Source: Mercurialis annua (Eukaryota; Streptophyta; Magnoliopsida; Malpighiales; Euphorbiaceae). From it: 64,000 nucleotides of DNA. Shown piece by piece: positions 23,549 to 34,235 of this stretch (position 1 is the first letter of the stretch; each line of letters starts with the position of its first letter). The notes beneath the pieces were generated by a model. That model was not told the DNA's origin and did not search any database. It saw nothing but the letters and a program-made list of their open reading frames with translations. The stretch is taken from the NCBI RefSeq assembly GCF_937616625.2, contig NC_065575.1, forward strand, positions 8,129,501 through 8,193,500. Direction: 5' to 3'. The position numbers and the translations under genes are program-made.

Positions 23549-24460
23549 TTAAAAATACAACCTAACATGAGGAAGCCGTCTTGGTAGCATCTTCTCCCTC
23601 TTTTCCTTTGTTGGCTCCTTCAAGTAAAACTCAGGTGATACAGAGTATGCATTGTCTCTATAATAAAGGACAGGAGGAGTGTTAAGGATATTTATATATT
23701 TGATATTATTTCCATCATACTTGGAATCAAACCCTTCTAAGAATGGATCCTTGTAATCAAAGGTTTTGTCGATTTCCTCATAGAGTACTGTAATACCAAA
23801 TTCCTCCCTGCTTTCATCATTGAAGCTCATGGAAAAAGTAAGTGGGTCAGGAACTGAAGTTTCAAGATTACTACCCTCACACTGTCCTTTCTCACCCTCT
23901 GCAGACACCTTTGTGGAATGGCATTCCACTAATGCCTTGTCGCTTTCCAAATCCAACTCCATGTCCATGGCTTGTTCTTTTGGAGTAGCTTCCATTGTTA
24001 CTAGTAACCCGTTTTGGTTTTCAACTTGTAAAGCACTAGCAATTTGAGTACATTGTACCTCCAGATTGTGAATAGATTCGGACTGAATCTTAGACATCTT
24101 TTGGAACTCAGCATCACTCTTTTCCATCATATCAAGGAGCATATCCATCTTGTGAGAAAGTGACTCTTCTAGAGCAATCTGATGCTGTTCAGTCTCATAT
24201 GAATACTGCAGTTCATCGCCAAAGTTGAAATTAGAGTTACATTGGTCTTGATATGTATGAAAGTTCCCCCAATTGTTGTTCCAACAAAACTTTTGATGGT
24301 TGTCCCACCCCAAATTGTATGTGTTGGAATAGGGATCATTAGCTTGACATTGACTACCCACAAAGTTGACATCTTCATTTGAAGCTGGATAAAGTATTGG
24401 ACATTCGGCCTCAGTGTGATAGAAACTTCCACAAACAACGCAATTCTGATTCCAAGCCAT
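23549..24460 (-). CDS. Athila gag C-terminal fragment carried by the non-autonomous element
   Basis: 303 codons from an ATG at 24460, about 135 bases inside the primer-binding site. It opens with a CCHC knuckle CVVCGSFYHTEAEC (residues 7-20) and an Asn-rich stretch with DPYSNTYNLGW, the part that follows the gag core in Athila elements. A predicted coiled segment follows (LEESLSHKMDMLLDMMEKS, then SIHNLEVQCTQIASAL), then an acidic tail. The N-terminal gag core is absent. The intact frame in a young element suggests it may be translated and bind element RNA, which is inference. Athila gag is normally longer and followed by pol, so this is a truncated derivative. Confidence 0.8.
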   Translation of the reverse strand: MAWNQNCVVCGSFYHTEAECPILYPASNEDVNFVGSQCQANDPYSNTYNLGWDNHQKFCWNNNWGNFHTYQDQCNSNFNFGDELQYSYETEQHQIALEESLSHKMDMLLDMMEKSDAEFQKMSKIQSESIHNLEVQCTQIASALQVENQNGLLVTMEATPKEQAMDMELDLESDKALVECHSTKVSAEGEKGQCEGSNLETSVPDPLTFSMSFNDESREEFGITVLYEEIDKTFDYKDPFLEGFDSKYDGNNIKYINILNTPPVLYYRDNAYSVSPEFYLKEPTKEKREKMLPRRLPHVRLYF

Positions 24461-24594
24461 TACACTTCTTTAAAAATAGTGCACCATGGAAAAGGTACCT
24501 GAAGATAAATCGACAAATACCCACGGCGTAAAACAAGAAAATAAAAAACTAAATCAAGCCGAGATATCCCAACTTAGTTGTTAAAGATACGCTT
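24461..24594 (-). other. Leader of the Athila-type element
   Basis: Short untranslated stretch between the gag-like frame and the primer-binding site. No other feature seen. Confidence 0.6.
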
Positions 24595-24612
24595 TCCCCG
24601 GCAACGGCGCCA
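24595..24612 (-). other. Primer-binding site, tRNA-Asp type
   Basis: Minus strand TGGCGCCGTTGCCGGGGA, six bases inside the 5' LTR. This is the primer site known from Athila elements and is strong evidence for the lineage. Confidence 0.93.
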
Positions 24613-25507
24613 AAAACTTGTTGGTAAAAATACGCAAGCGTACGTATGCCAACTTGTAATACAGACTGCGAAGTCCGGATATCGTACCCACAGAGAAAGC
24701 TTCTAAAGACAACCAGTTAGGAAACTCAATTTGAATAGCCAAAAAGATATTTGAATGTTGTTATTAAACTAAATAAACTGAAATAACAATTATGGATAAA
24801 ATTAACTAAAGCTGTAATGAAAATAAGGTTTTAACAATGATGGGAAGAACAAGGATTATTAACTTTCATTATGCTGTTTAGTCAGATTGGAATATGGATT
24901 TGGTTGTTATACTAAGGTTCAGGCTAATCGTAAGCACCTAAAATTCTCTCTCAAGCAATTGCAGGCAAAAACAGACAACAAACTAGTAACAGGCTAATTA
25001 CTCACTCTCGCACAATGATTAACCTAAATTACTAATCAATTAATGTTTATGAAGTAAACCCTAAGAACACGTACTCGTCAATTCACTCTCGCGCAATTAA
25101 CTCCTACGTTCTTAATTATGTTGGTCTATCCCAGTTTTACTCTCTCAAGCTAAAACCAAAACACAGGACAATGAATAAATTGGCCAAATAAATTCAAGCG
25201 TTAAGAACAATAATTAAAACATAGTAATAACAACAACCCACAAATCCAATTCGTTTAAACAGGCATAAATCCCATTAATAATCCCCAGTGAAGGGTTTAG
25301 CTACACATATTCAAAGAAAGTTCAACAACAATATAATAAAAATTCATGGCTGAATAAGAAACAATAATAATTAATCTCTCAATAGTTATCGTACCTTAAT
25401 CGACAATAATCCCAAAACAACGATGAAGAAAATCCAGAATACAAGCTAAAACGATGAACGGTAATCAAAAGCTAAACTAAACTAATGTAAAACTAATGTC
25501 TAATGTG

Positions 25508-25560
25508 GCGAACCAAGCGAACTAAGCGAACCAAGCGAACTAAGCGAACCAAGCGAACCC
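25508..25560 (-). repeat. 9-bp tandem array, 5' LTR copy
   Basis: Same GCGAACCAA/GCGAACTAA array as at 20929-20981, here downstream of the active promoter copy. Confidence 0.88.
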
Positions 25561-25580
25561 TTGATTTGTTGTTTAGTGCG

Positions 25581-25590
25581 GTATTTATAC
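25581..25590 (-). promoter_or_regulatory. TATA box of the 5' LTR
   Basis: Minus strand GTATAAATAC. As part of the 5' LTR, this is the copy that would drive transcription of the element. Confidence 0.75.
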
Positions 25591-25716
25591 GTCTTTCAGC
25601 TCAAAGAAGGGTTTTGACTCGTACCCATGTGTATTTTCGAAGTTGCCCTCAAGTTTAAGTGAATTCGGGTGATGTGGCAAGGTCAAAACGACCTTTTTTA
25701 ACCCAAAAATCGTCGG

Positions 25717-25898
25717 GTGTGCGTTCGCACACTTGAGTGTGCGTTCGCACACTTTTTTGAGCTTCTAGGGGTGTGCGTTCGCACACTAGAGTGTGCGATC
25801 GCACACTCATGTACTTAGCCAAAATTTTGCTTCAAAACTCACTGGAAAGGCTGTTTCGCTCGCACACTGCTTTGCACTTTAGTGTGCGTTCGCACACT
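25717..25898. repeat. Palindrome array, 5' LTR copy
   Basis: Five GTGTGCG..CGCACAC inverted repeats, identical in order and spacing to 21138-21319. Confidence 0.92.
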
Positions 25899-26319
25899 TC
25901 CACTCTGCTGCACACTGTCAACTTCAAAAGGTCATAACTCGGTGTAGAAATGTCGGAATGAGTCGATTCTTGATTCTATGGAAAGCTTAGGAGGTCTACT
26001 TTGTTTCTTATCAAGAACACAAAGTCAATTGAAGTCTCTAAGTAATCCAAAATCGTCAATCAATGAAGAGGGGTCAATTTCACAAGTAGAAACTTGTGCT
26101 CTCGGCGCCTATTTTCATCGGATCTTCGAACAACTTTCCTTTAACCTTCAATTATGATCCAAATGGCTTCCAATTAGCTTGAATATCATGACAAACTCCC
26201 AATTATTCCTGAAATGCTCAAACACAAAAATGAGTACAAAGAAGCTCAAAACCAAACGTCAAATGCACATATATGACATATAAAACACATAAAATATAGG
26301 AGTATTTCTACTCCTATCA

Positions 26320-27151
26320 AACCTTTTGTATTTGATGGAAATCCCAGAAATACACATTTTATGGCCCTTTCATCAAACTTGTGTCTATGGACTGCATTAG
26401 TACTGGCAAATGCTAAGCATCCAAAGACTTTTATAGCAGAGTAGCAGGGTGTTGTATCATGAAGCAATTGATAAGGTGTCTTATTGTGAATAATAGGGGA
26501 TGGTGTTCTATTGATGAGGAACACAGCTTGCATAATACAAAATGACCAAAAATGTAAGGGTAAAGAGGATTGAAACCTTAAAGCTCTTGCAATGTTGAGA
26601 ATGTGCTGGTGCTTCCTCTCAACTGTTCCATTTTGCTGTGGAGTGTAGGCACAGCTGGTTTGATGTATAATTCCATGCTTAAGATAGAATTCTTGAAAAT
26701 CAAATTCCAATCCATTATCTGAACGAATGACTTTAATGCCTTTTGAAAACTGAGTAAGAACATATTGAAAGAAATGCTGCAAATGAGTTCTGGCTTCACT
26801 CTTAGTTTTCATTAGAAAAATCCAAGTATATCTGGAAAAATCATCAACCACAGTCAAGAAATATCTATATCCTTGGACAGATGGAGTTGACATAGGTCCC
26901 CAAATGTCAATGTGAATCAAATCAAATACATCCTTAACAACAGAATGACTAACTGGAAAAGGCAATCTTTTCTGTTTTGCCAAATGACAGACATCACAAA
27001 CATCATTAAATCCAGAATTAACAGTTGAATCTATTTGCTGCAATAGCTTCAATCTACTATTGGATAAGTGTCCCATACGAAGATGCCAAAGATGAGCTGG
27101 ATCTTGACTTGAAGAAGATGTAGCTGCATTACATCTTTTTTGAACAGAACA
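26320..27151 (-). pseudogene. Copia integrase part
   Basis: In the gag-protease frame but beyond a stop codon. It shows the HHCC finger (LWHLRMGHLS, then CDVC and HLAKQK), the catalytic core starting HIDIWGP, SDNGLEF, and YTPQQNGTVERKH with the catalytic Glu. The frame ends at KCVFLGFPSNTKG, where the Athila-type LTR starts at 26319; codons beyond that are LTR sequence. Catalytic residues look intact. Confidence 0.92.
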
Positions 27152-28771
27152 TTATGGTTGCAAATGATACAGACCATCCTTCTTATCAGTTGTACCAATC
27201 ATCCTCCAACTGAGGATATCCTGTATGTAGCAAGATTCATAATGCAAGATTAAGCAAATTTTCTTGTCTGATGTCAATTTACTAGCTGATACTAGATTGA
27301 AGTCAAAAGATGGAACATATAAGACATCTCTTAGAATCAGTTCATCACTGAGTTTCACAGTCCCTATGTGTGTTACTGGTATATGTTGACCAGTAGGTAG
27401 TTTAACATTAACATTCTGAACAGGAATACTATCCTCGAAAAAATCATAGTTGCATAATATGTGATCAGTGGCACCTGTGTCCATGATCCAAGTATCTCTA
27501 TAACTTGTAGCACTGAAAAAACAAGAGTGAATAGTACCTTTTTCTTCCTTTGTTGCTGTGAAATTTGAAACCAATGAATTAGCATGAGCTATTTCAGGTT
27601 GTTTGGATGAGTTTGCTTGAATAAGAGCCATAATCTTTCCATATTGCTCAGGAGTAAAGGTATAAACCTTGTTAGAAGAGCTGCTGTCTGCAATATTCAT
27701 CTGTTTTTCAAATTGCTCATTATTGAAATTCTGCACAGAAGAATTATCAACTTGTACTTGGTTAGCATAAGAACTCTCTGGTTTATTTTCTTCATTGAAT
27801 CTTGAAAAGTATCCTGGTGGATATCCATGTTTCTTGTAACAGATATCAACTGTATGTCCATCTCTCCCACAGTAAGTGCACTTTTTCTGCTTGTTGTTCC
27901 AAGAATTAGAATAACCTCCTCTTCCTCTAAAACCTCTGAGTTGATTCATGCCTCTTCCTCTGGCATAACAGACACTAGATTCATATTCTGTGTTATCATA
28001 AGAATTTTCATTTTCTCCTTTTGCCATGAATACATTGGATTCTCCAATAGACCTACTTCCTTCTCCTGAAATCTGTCTTTCATGCTGAATTACCATAGAA
28101 AAAACTGTATTGATGTGTGGAAGTGGCTCCATCATTAAGATTTGTGTTCTAATATTGTTGTAACTCTCAGTTAATCCTTTCAAAAAATTTATCACTCTAT
28201 CACCAGATTGATGCTGTTTTATCAATTCCAGCAATTCACAAGAACATTTTGGAAGGCAAGAACATGTAGGTAAGGCTCTAATATTAAGCAACTCATCCCA
28301 TAATGACTTCAATTGTGTATAATACTCTGTTACAGACAGATTTCCTTGTTTCAAACCATAAATCTCCTCATGTATATCTCCCATTCTATATGCATCACCC
28401 TGAGAAAACCTATCCTTTAAATCTAACCATATTTCAAGAGCAGTATCAAAATTAGAGATACTCTCTGCAATAGTAGGGGATACAGCCCTATACAACCATG
28501 ACATTACTAATGTATTACATCTCTCCCAAGCATTGAAAATATCATCATTTTTATCAGGAACAATGATAGATCCATCTACAAATTTGTATTTGTTTTTTGA
28601 AATCAAAGACATACGCATTGCCTTATACCAGGAATTATAATTGCTACCATTCAAAACTTTAACTACAAGATTGAGTGAAGGATTTTCACCAGGGTGAACG
28701 AAGTAAGGACTCAGAAAAGATTCCTCTGGTCTAGGAGTATGATTAGCCATTGACGAACCTTGATACGCCAT
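27152..28771 (-). pseudogene. Copia gag and protease
   Basis: 539 codons from an ATG at 28771. The gag core (about 20-240) has SPYFVHPGENP and LNGSNYNSWYKAMRM. A CCHC knuckle uses C298, C301, H306 and C311. The protease active site WIMDTGATDHI has the catalytic Asp at 431. A TAA at 27152-27154 ends the frame; sequence beyond it continues in the same frame into integrase, so this looks like one nonsense mutation in a once continuous gag-pol. A gag-only product could still be made. Confidence 0.92.
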
Positions 28772-28825
28772 TGATGAACTACTGATTGAGCTTTGCTGTA
28801 GAAGCGTAGAGTCTGGATAAAGCCA

Positions 28826-28837
28826 GCTCTGATACCA
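28826..28837 (-). other. Primer-binding site of the copia element, initiator Met-tRNA
   Basis: Minus strand TGGTATCAGAGC, immediately adjacent to the LTR at 28838. Confidence 0.93.
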
Positions 28838-29163
28838 TGAAGAAATTGGTAACTGCCAATTTCTAGAAGAAGAAGAAGAAAGCAGTTGAGAGAAAAATAG
28901 AATCTTTATTAATTGAGAAAATTGTGATTACAACCTATGAGCTCATATTGGCTTATTTATAGACTAACTAGATCAGCTAATCTATTCTACAAACAACTGC
29001 AGCAGATTATAAATTCCCTAACTGAATAACCGTTCTTCTGTAACAAACAAAGATTCCTCTTCTTCATGCAAAAAGCATGGGATGCAGCTTCCTTGCAAAC
29101 TAAGTAACTATTTGCTGATGTGGCTTCTTCAGGTCCAGGTCAGCAACTGTATTAGCAGCATTA
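28838..29163 (-). repeat. 5' LTR of the copia element
   Basis: 326 bp, same length as 17728-18053, with two single-base differences near 29099 and 29127. Confidence 0.93.
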
Positions 29164-29174
29164 CATGAAAATAA

Positions 29175-29283
29175 CCAATGAGCTATAGCTCAAATGGTAT
29201 AAGCGCTAAGCAGCAAACTGCTAGGTCGTGGGTTCGATTCACCTCACAAGCACTCCCCCCTTCCTAAATTATCAGAAAAAAAA
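29175..29283 (+). mobile_element. Short tRNA-derived SINE
   Basis: It has an A-box-like TAGCTCAAATGG, a B-box GGTTCGATTC and ends in an A-run. The 17-bp target duplication atattacatgaaaataa is intact on the right (29284-29300). On the left it is split by the copia insertion into 17717-17727 and the copy 29164-29174. A tRNA gene is unlikely because there is no foldable acceptor stem. Confidence 0.82.
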
Positions 29284-29300
29284 ATATTACATGAAAATAA

Positions 29301-30728
29301 AATTAAAATTTTACATATAGAAAAATTTAAATTTATAGATAGTCAAATGAGCTCTTTGAAACTTTCTTCTTCACCCATAAGTAAGAAATATCGCTAGACA
29401 AAATAAAATAATATCAACACAAATGATAGAAAATTCAAAAAGAAAAAAAAATAAGAAAATTGGCAAATAATGTCCTATTCTACCTCGTAGTAAGTTAAAA
29501 TAAGATGAAAATATAATCTATTTGCATCTTACCCATATTAACAATTACACTTTAATCCTTAAATTTTATTTTCTAAAATTAAATTGCTTTTTAAAAAAAT
29601 GAATAATTTGATAAATTATCACTCCTATTAATTTATTATTAAATGAATATATTTTAGTATTATAGCATGATAAAATAATTATTTAAAATATTCTTTCTTA
29701 TATGATCACATTTTACTTATTTTGTTAATTATGGAGAAAAAGGATACAATTAGAACTTTAGAAATTATAAACTAAGAATAATTTTTTTATTTTGAATTTT
29801 ATAAAGATATTTATAACATACATACATATTTTTATATGTATTTTAATTTTACTACACGTATTGTATAAAAATAAAATTAATATTAATATTCTCTATATAT
29901 GTAAACTTTAAGATAAAAAATGGTAAAGCAAGCTCCGAACGTTAAGATTTCATCTTCATCTATAAATGTGAAACATCACTAAATATGATAATGTGTCATA
30001 AGTATAAACGATAAAAAAATTAATTCTTTATTTATAAATTGTTTGTATTTGTTTATGTATAGATATACTGATATACAAGTGGAAGTTTTTATCAAAAAGT
30101 TAAAAAAATGTCGAATTGAAAAAAATATATAAGTAATTAGCTTTTGCACTTCCATGCTAAATTTTTTTGCTCCCCTATTTTTAAAATTTGGTGTTTGTGG
30201 TATTTTTCTAAAATCAGTTCAATTAATTAAATACAAAATATATAAATGATCAAGTATCAAATGTATTTTTTTACAATATTTTTTCAAATAATTTTTAAAA
30301 ATAGATAGTGCACTTTTCTTATAATATAATTTTAAGAAATTTAATTTACAATTTTTTTCATGATAAAAGAATTTAAAATTTTGTAATATTTAATTTACAT
30401 TAACAATGTTATACATGATAATTTAAATTAATTTATAATATGTTTTCATTCTTAAATTATTTTATTATTTGTGCTTTAATTAAATTATCTTATTAATGTT
30501 ATTTTTTTAAAATGTAACTTTTATCAAAATACACAATTGTAGTCTAATAAAATGGTATATCTTTTAAAATTAATATTCTTTCATAAAAAATGCAACACTC
30601 ACTAAAATTTTTTATTTCAAAAAAATATATTAATCTATTACTAATTATTTAATTGACATATAAAGTCAAAGCAACGCTTGACTATTGTGCTAGTTTACAT
30701 GAAGAGTTAGCAGAATCAAAGATTGAAA
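29301..30728. other. Gene-free stretch
   Basis: Very AT-rich, no sustained frame. I see nothing that supports a gene. Confidence 0.5.
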
Positions 30729-30744
30729 CCTAACTGGCTTTATT

Positions 30745-30937
30745 TTATTTTATTTTTTTGGTAAGTCTATCCGGTTTTCAAGGCTTCGCCTTAACTAATC
30801 CGGATCCGACCCGTGGCGCGCACCTGGCATGGTGAGGAGTCTACCAATGGAAATTTTCTGCATTCACAAAATTCGAACCTGAGATCTTATGTAAGCGATA
30901 CCAAACCGCTTACCACTTGAACCAAACTCCATTGGTT
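30745..30937 (-). mobile_element. Au-type SINE with a 16-bp target duplication
   Basis: Read on the minus strand: a tRNA-like head with GTTCAAGTGGTAAG and GGTTCGAATTTTG, a body with TTGGTAGACTCCTCACCATG and GGGTCGGATCCGGATTAG, and a TAAAATAAAA-type tail. The direct repeat cctaactggctttatt (30729-30744, 30938-30953) is perfect. The body matches my knowledge of the plant Au SINE family. Confidence 0.9.
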
Positions 30938-30953
30938 CCTAACTGGCTTTATT

Positions 30954-32340
30954 ATCAAACAATAAAAGTTATTTAATCACTTTGAAAATGTAAGGACTAT
31001 AAAGGTATAATTTAGACTAATAATTAGCCAAAATGTTTTCAATTAAAAACAAATTGACAAACACCATCTTCTATTAAAATATTTTTATCCAATTCACCCA
31101 AATTCGCACCTTTATTTTCCAATTCCACCCTAAAAAAATTAAATTGACCCCTTTTCACTTGAAAAAATATCAATTTGATCCTTTATTTTTAGTGTAATTT
31201 TTAAAAAGCACTTAATGTTATAAAAAAGAACAAAAAACCCTCTTCTCCATAAATTATAAAATTAATAATAAATTTTTATTTAAATATTATAATATCAAAA
31301 ACAAATCCAGCGCCACATTCATTCGACCGTGCTGCCTTTTTATGACTGCGACGTATTTTCAAAATAATTAATACTTTCCGATTAATAAATTAATATACGC
31401 AAAAGTTTATTTTTTTTTATAATAAAAGTTATCTTCTAAAATAAAAATTATTTTTAAAAAAATCAGTTCGTCTTTCTCGTGAAGAATTCGAAGCAGGTTT
31501 GTCACGGAAAAAATGAATCAGATCTGGTTCGTCTTCCTCCATGGAAGACGAAATGAGTTCTTTTTCTATGAAGGAAGATCATCTTCTTCAGTGAGGAAGA
31601 CGAACTGGTCTTCCCCATTGAGGAAAACGAGATAGTTATTAATCCTTAATTTTCATTCTCATAAATTTAATTCATATTTTATTTCACTAATTATTTTATT
31701 ATTTATATTAGTTTAATTACTTTAAATTAACCTTTTAATTGTTAGACATATCTTAATTCGTAATTTGATGGCTAAAGATTGGTTTTTCCTATGAATACAA
31801 TATCCGAACTTCACAATCTATACTACTTAATTGGCATCTGTATACTTGCGGAAATTTACCAGAGATGACCGAGCAGTCACTGTACTATCGGAACATAGAA
31901 ACTTTAAAGAATCAATATAGGTATTCTACATTGACTTTTAGATGCTTATTAATTATACTTGTTAATGCTATTATTCTACTAGTTGTTGATATGATTAAAA
32001 TCCGGATTATTTAATATTAGTTTTGAATTAAAATGTACTTTTTAGACCCGCATCTTTTACTGCACCAACATTGGCTATAATTTTAGTTAGGAGTGTTTAT
32101 CCTGCACAACGAATGTGTCACATCATTGATTTGTTACACGAATGACGTGATACAACCGTTAAGTCAATGATGTGGCACATCCGTTGCGTTGTATTATTAT
32201 TCTTTATATAAATGTATAGTTATGTTAAAAAGGTATTCTCTCTTTTAGGTATTTGTCAATTATAATTCTTAAAAGAAATTGTGGAGTTGAATAATGGGCT
32301 GATAAAATAGAAACCTATTGAGCCCATTGCGACATACTAC
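30954..32340. other. Intergenic stretch with MITE remnants
   Basis: 31080-31205 resembles one arm of the Mutator-type MITEs (TTCGCACCTTTATTTTCCAATTCCACCCT-like) without a partner arm. About 31466-31610 has opposed CAGTTCGTCTT / AAGACGAACTG blocks. 32104-32131 and 32163-32191 form a small inverted repeat (CACAACG...TCACATCATTGA). I see no gene. Confidence 0.5.
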
Positions 32341-33086
32341 AGCACAGGCCTTTACTACATACAGCCCTAATCCCCCAAATCAAATCAATCTTCAATTCCA
32401 AATAGTGCATCAAAAATTTAACTCTCTGTTAATTAGGGTTTCGATCAGAGCCCCATTCCTCATCGATCATTCAATTTCAGGTTCTTTTTTCTTTCTTTTT
32501 TTTACACTTCACCCTTCTTTTGTGGTTGATTATCTTTTGTTTGTGTTTGATTGATCTGTATTATACTTCTATTGATAACTTTTTTTTATGGTTTTTGAAA
32601 TTTAAATTGTATTTGCAAACATGAAATTTTGTTTGCAGTTTTGTCTACTACATGTGTACAGTGCAGTTCACTAGCAAATCTTGTAACTTGTTTGTCATTT
32701 TAGGGAATTTGGTGGCCAAATTCAAATGATTTTAATCCACTATGGTGCACAGTGCAATATTGTATTCATCAATTTACCTGCGTTGGTCTAGGGTTTTAAT
32801 GGATATGTGTTTGAGACTCTGTATTCTAGTAAGATTCTTTAAGGAAACATATCCTTTTGAGGGTGGAATTTAATTTCTTCATGTTTCAAATTGATTAATA
32901 ATAATTTACCTTAAATCTGCTTCCAATATCCGGCATGTTCATGTTCGTGGTGTTCGTGTTCTCTTCTTTTTTTGAAGAAGTTTGAATCTTGCATTTTAAA
33001 CGCTTGGCCAGAAATAGACTAATTGAATCAGTTTTCTTGATTACTTTTCAGCTTCATTGCCATAAAGTATAATACACTTTAGAAAA

Positions 33087-33260
33087 ATGACGGGATTCAT
33101 GAACCTTGCACCTAAGACCAAGAATCTGGTAGTTGCTGGCGGCTTGACATCGTTTGTCTTTGGGGTGTATTTCTACACCATGAGAGCTGTCGGAGGTACA
33201 GATGAGCTTCAGGTCGCTATAGATAAGTTCGAAGGGCAGAAAAGCAAGCAAGAGACTTGA
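33087..33260 (+). CDS. COA3-like cytochrome c oxidase assembly factor
   Basis: A 57-residue protein with PKTKNLVVAGGL, a single membrane segment (about residues 13-31), then TMRAVGGTDELQ and a charged C-terminus. This matches the short plant proteins of the COA3/CCDC56 family, inner mitochondrial membrane proteins that in yeast and animals help assemble cytochrome c oxidase around COX1. The start is the first ATG after an acceptor site; a 5'-UTR exon probably ends at 32480 (TTTCAG|GTTC) with an intron 32481-33051. The gene is too short to stand out among random frames, but the residue pattern is distinctive. A few residues beyond the family core may vary. Confidence 0.8.
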   Translation: MTGFMNLAPKTKNLVVAGGLTSFVFGVYFYTMRAVGGTDELQVAIDKFEGQKSKQET

Positions 33261-34100
33261 GGGAGGCATGCATTCTAAAGATTGGATCTAATGATGTTTG
33301 GTTTACTGTACTTATGTAGTCAAAACAAGGATAACCTTCCGAAGACACTGTGTTAGCGTTTGCATTTTGCAGGTTATCTGTTTGGAGGGTTGAAAATGGA
33401 TGTTCTCACACTATCCCGGCATTTATCTGTGAAGGCGTACTGGATTCTGTTTCAAAGGGCGGCTTAGATAATATTTAGAATAAAAAATATTCAAGAAGTC
33501 CTTTCTTTGTTGATAAAAGTCGTATGTTATTTTGATCAAAATCTATCGTATCTAATAATATCTAATTCTCATATTTTGGTTTCTGAATGCTGTTTGAAAC
33601 TGCATCTATGCTAAACTTGTCTTGTAAATCATGGAAGCTCATCTATAGATGGTATGATTTTGCCACCTCTTGCCAAAATAAAATAATCATTATTAATTTC
33701 AATTAGTTGATGTGATCATGCATTCATTCGAACTCATCTCTAGATTTTAGCTAGCTAATAGCTATCGGTAACATTTCAATTTCAAATATGTTTCCGAAAC
33801 TTCCTCCTATCGATGATTCCCCGTCGATGTAGATGCTATAGATTTAGAAGGGGAGTAATAGTTTTTGTATTTTCAAACTTAATCACTTTTTATTTAAAAA
33901 AAGGTATTACTATTATAGTGGTGCACATTTTATGAAATTGGTATATTATGGTATTGTTGGTATCTTAGTGGTGATAAGAATTGCTGGTAAACTGAATGAA
34001 CTAGAGCTCTAAAAATAGCAATGCCCAATCTTCTTGGTTGGATATAGTTAATTTTTATGGTTTGCTCTTCAAAAAATATGAAAATTTTACACCATCCAAC
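33261..34100. other. 3' region of the COA3-like gene and spacer
   Basis: Non-coding. An AATAAA-like signal (33478-33484, AATAAAA) may serve the COA3-like gene. No other gene is visible. Confidence 0.45.
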
Positions 34101-34165
34101 TCATAAATGCCTGCCAACATAATTTGCCTACAATGGTTAAAAACTGATCTCCAATGGCTCATCCC

Positions 34166-34172
34166 TATAAAG
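34166..34172 (+). promoter_or_regulatory. TATA box of the S-protein homologue gene
   Basis: TATAAAG 64 bp upstream of the ATG at 34236. It supports that ATG over the in-frame ATG at 34107, which lies upstream of this TATA box. Confidence 0.5.
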
Positions 34173-34235
34173 AAAGGCTCAAGGGATAGCTATTGGTATG
34201 TTCCATCTTCAATCAAAGATCAATTCATTTACAAA

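Larger units (their letters stand above)
20040..26319 (-). mobile_element. Non-autonomous Athila-type Ty3 element (LARD-like), very young
   Basis: Two 1701-bp LTRs (20040-21740, 24619-26319) show no difference in my line-by-line reading. Between them are a tRNA-Asp-type primer-binding site, a frame matching only the C-terminal part of an Athila gag, about 1.8 kb of non-coding sequence and a short purine-rich tract before the 3' LTR (GTGAGGATTTT read on the minus strand). There is no protease, RT or integrase, so it must depend on enzymes from another element. It sits in the copia element's integrase/RT linker. I find no clean 5-bp target duplication (left flank ...tgtac, right flank aacct...). 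Confidence 0.93.
24619..26319 (-). repeat. 5' LTR of the Athila-type element
   Basis: 1701 bp, same sequence as 20040-21740 in my reading. Offset between the copies is 4579 bases. Confidence 0.95.
17728..29163 (-). mobile_element. Ty1/copia LTR retrotransposon, split by an Athila-type element
   Basis: Two 326-bp LTRs (17728-18053, 28838-29163) differ at only two positions that I can find. A 5-bp duplication catga (17723-17727, 29164-29168) flanks the element. Minus-strand order is PBS, gag, protease, integrase, RT, RNase H, which is the copia order. The body is interrupted at the integrase/RT linker by 20040-26319. The LTR edge next to the target duplication reads ...CATTA rather than CA, with a possible shift of a base or two. 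The high LTR identity suggests a recent insertion. One in-frame stop separates protease from integrase. Confidence 0.95.

Noticed and set aside
29180..29260. Possible tRNA gene on the plus strand
   Set aside because: A- and B-box-like sequences are present, but no acceptor stem forms, and a target duplication and A-tail surround it; a SINE explains it.
34107..34235. N-terminal extension of the S-protein homologue
   Set aside because: A TATA-like site lies between, and the signal peptide would be buried by the extension.
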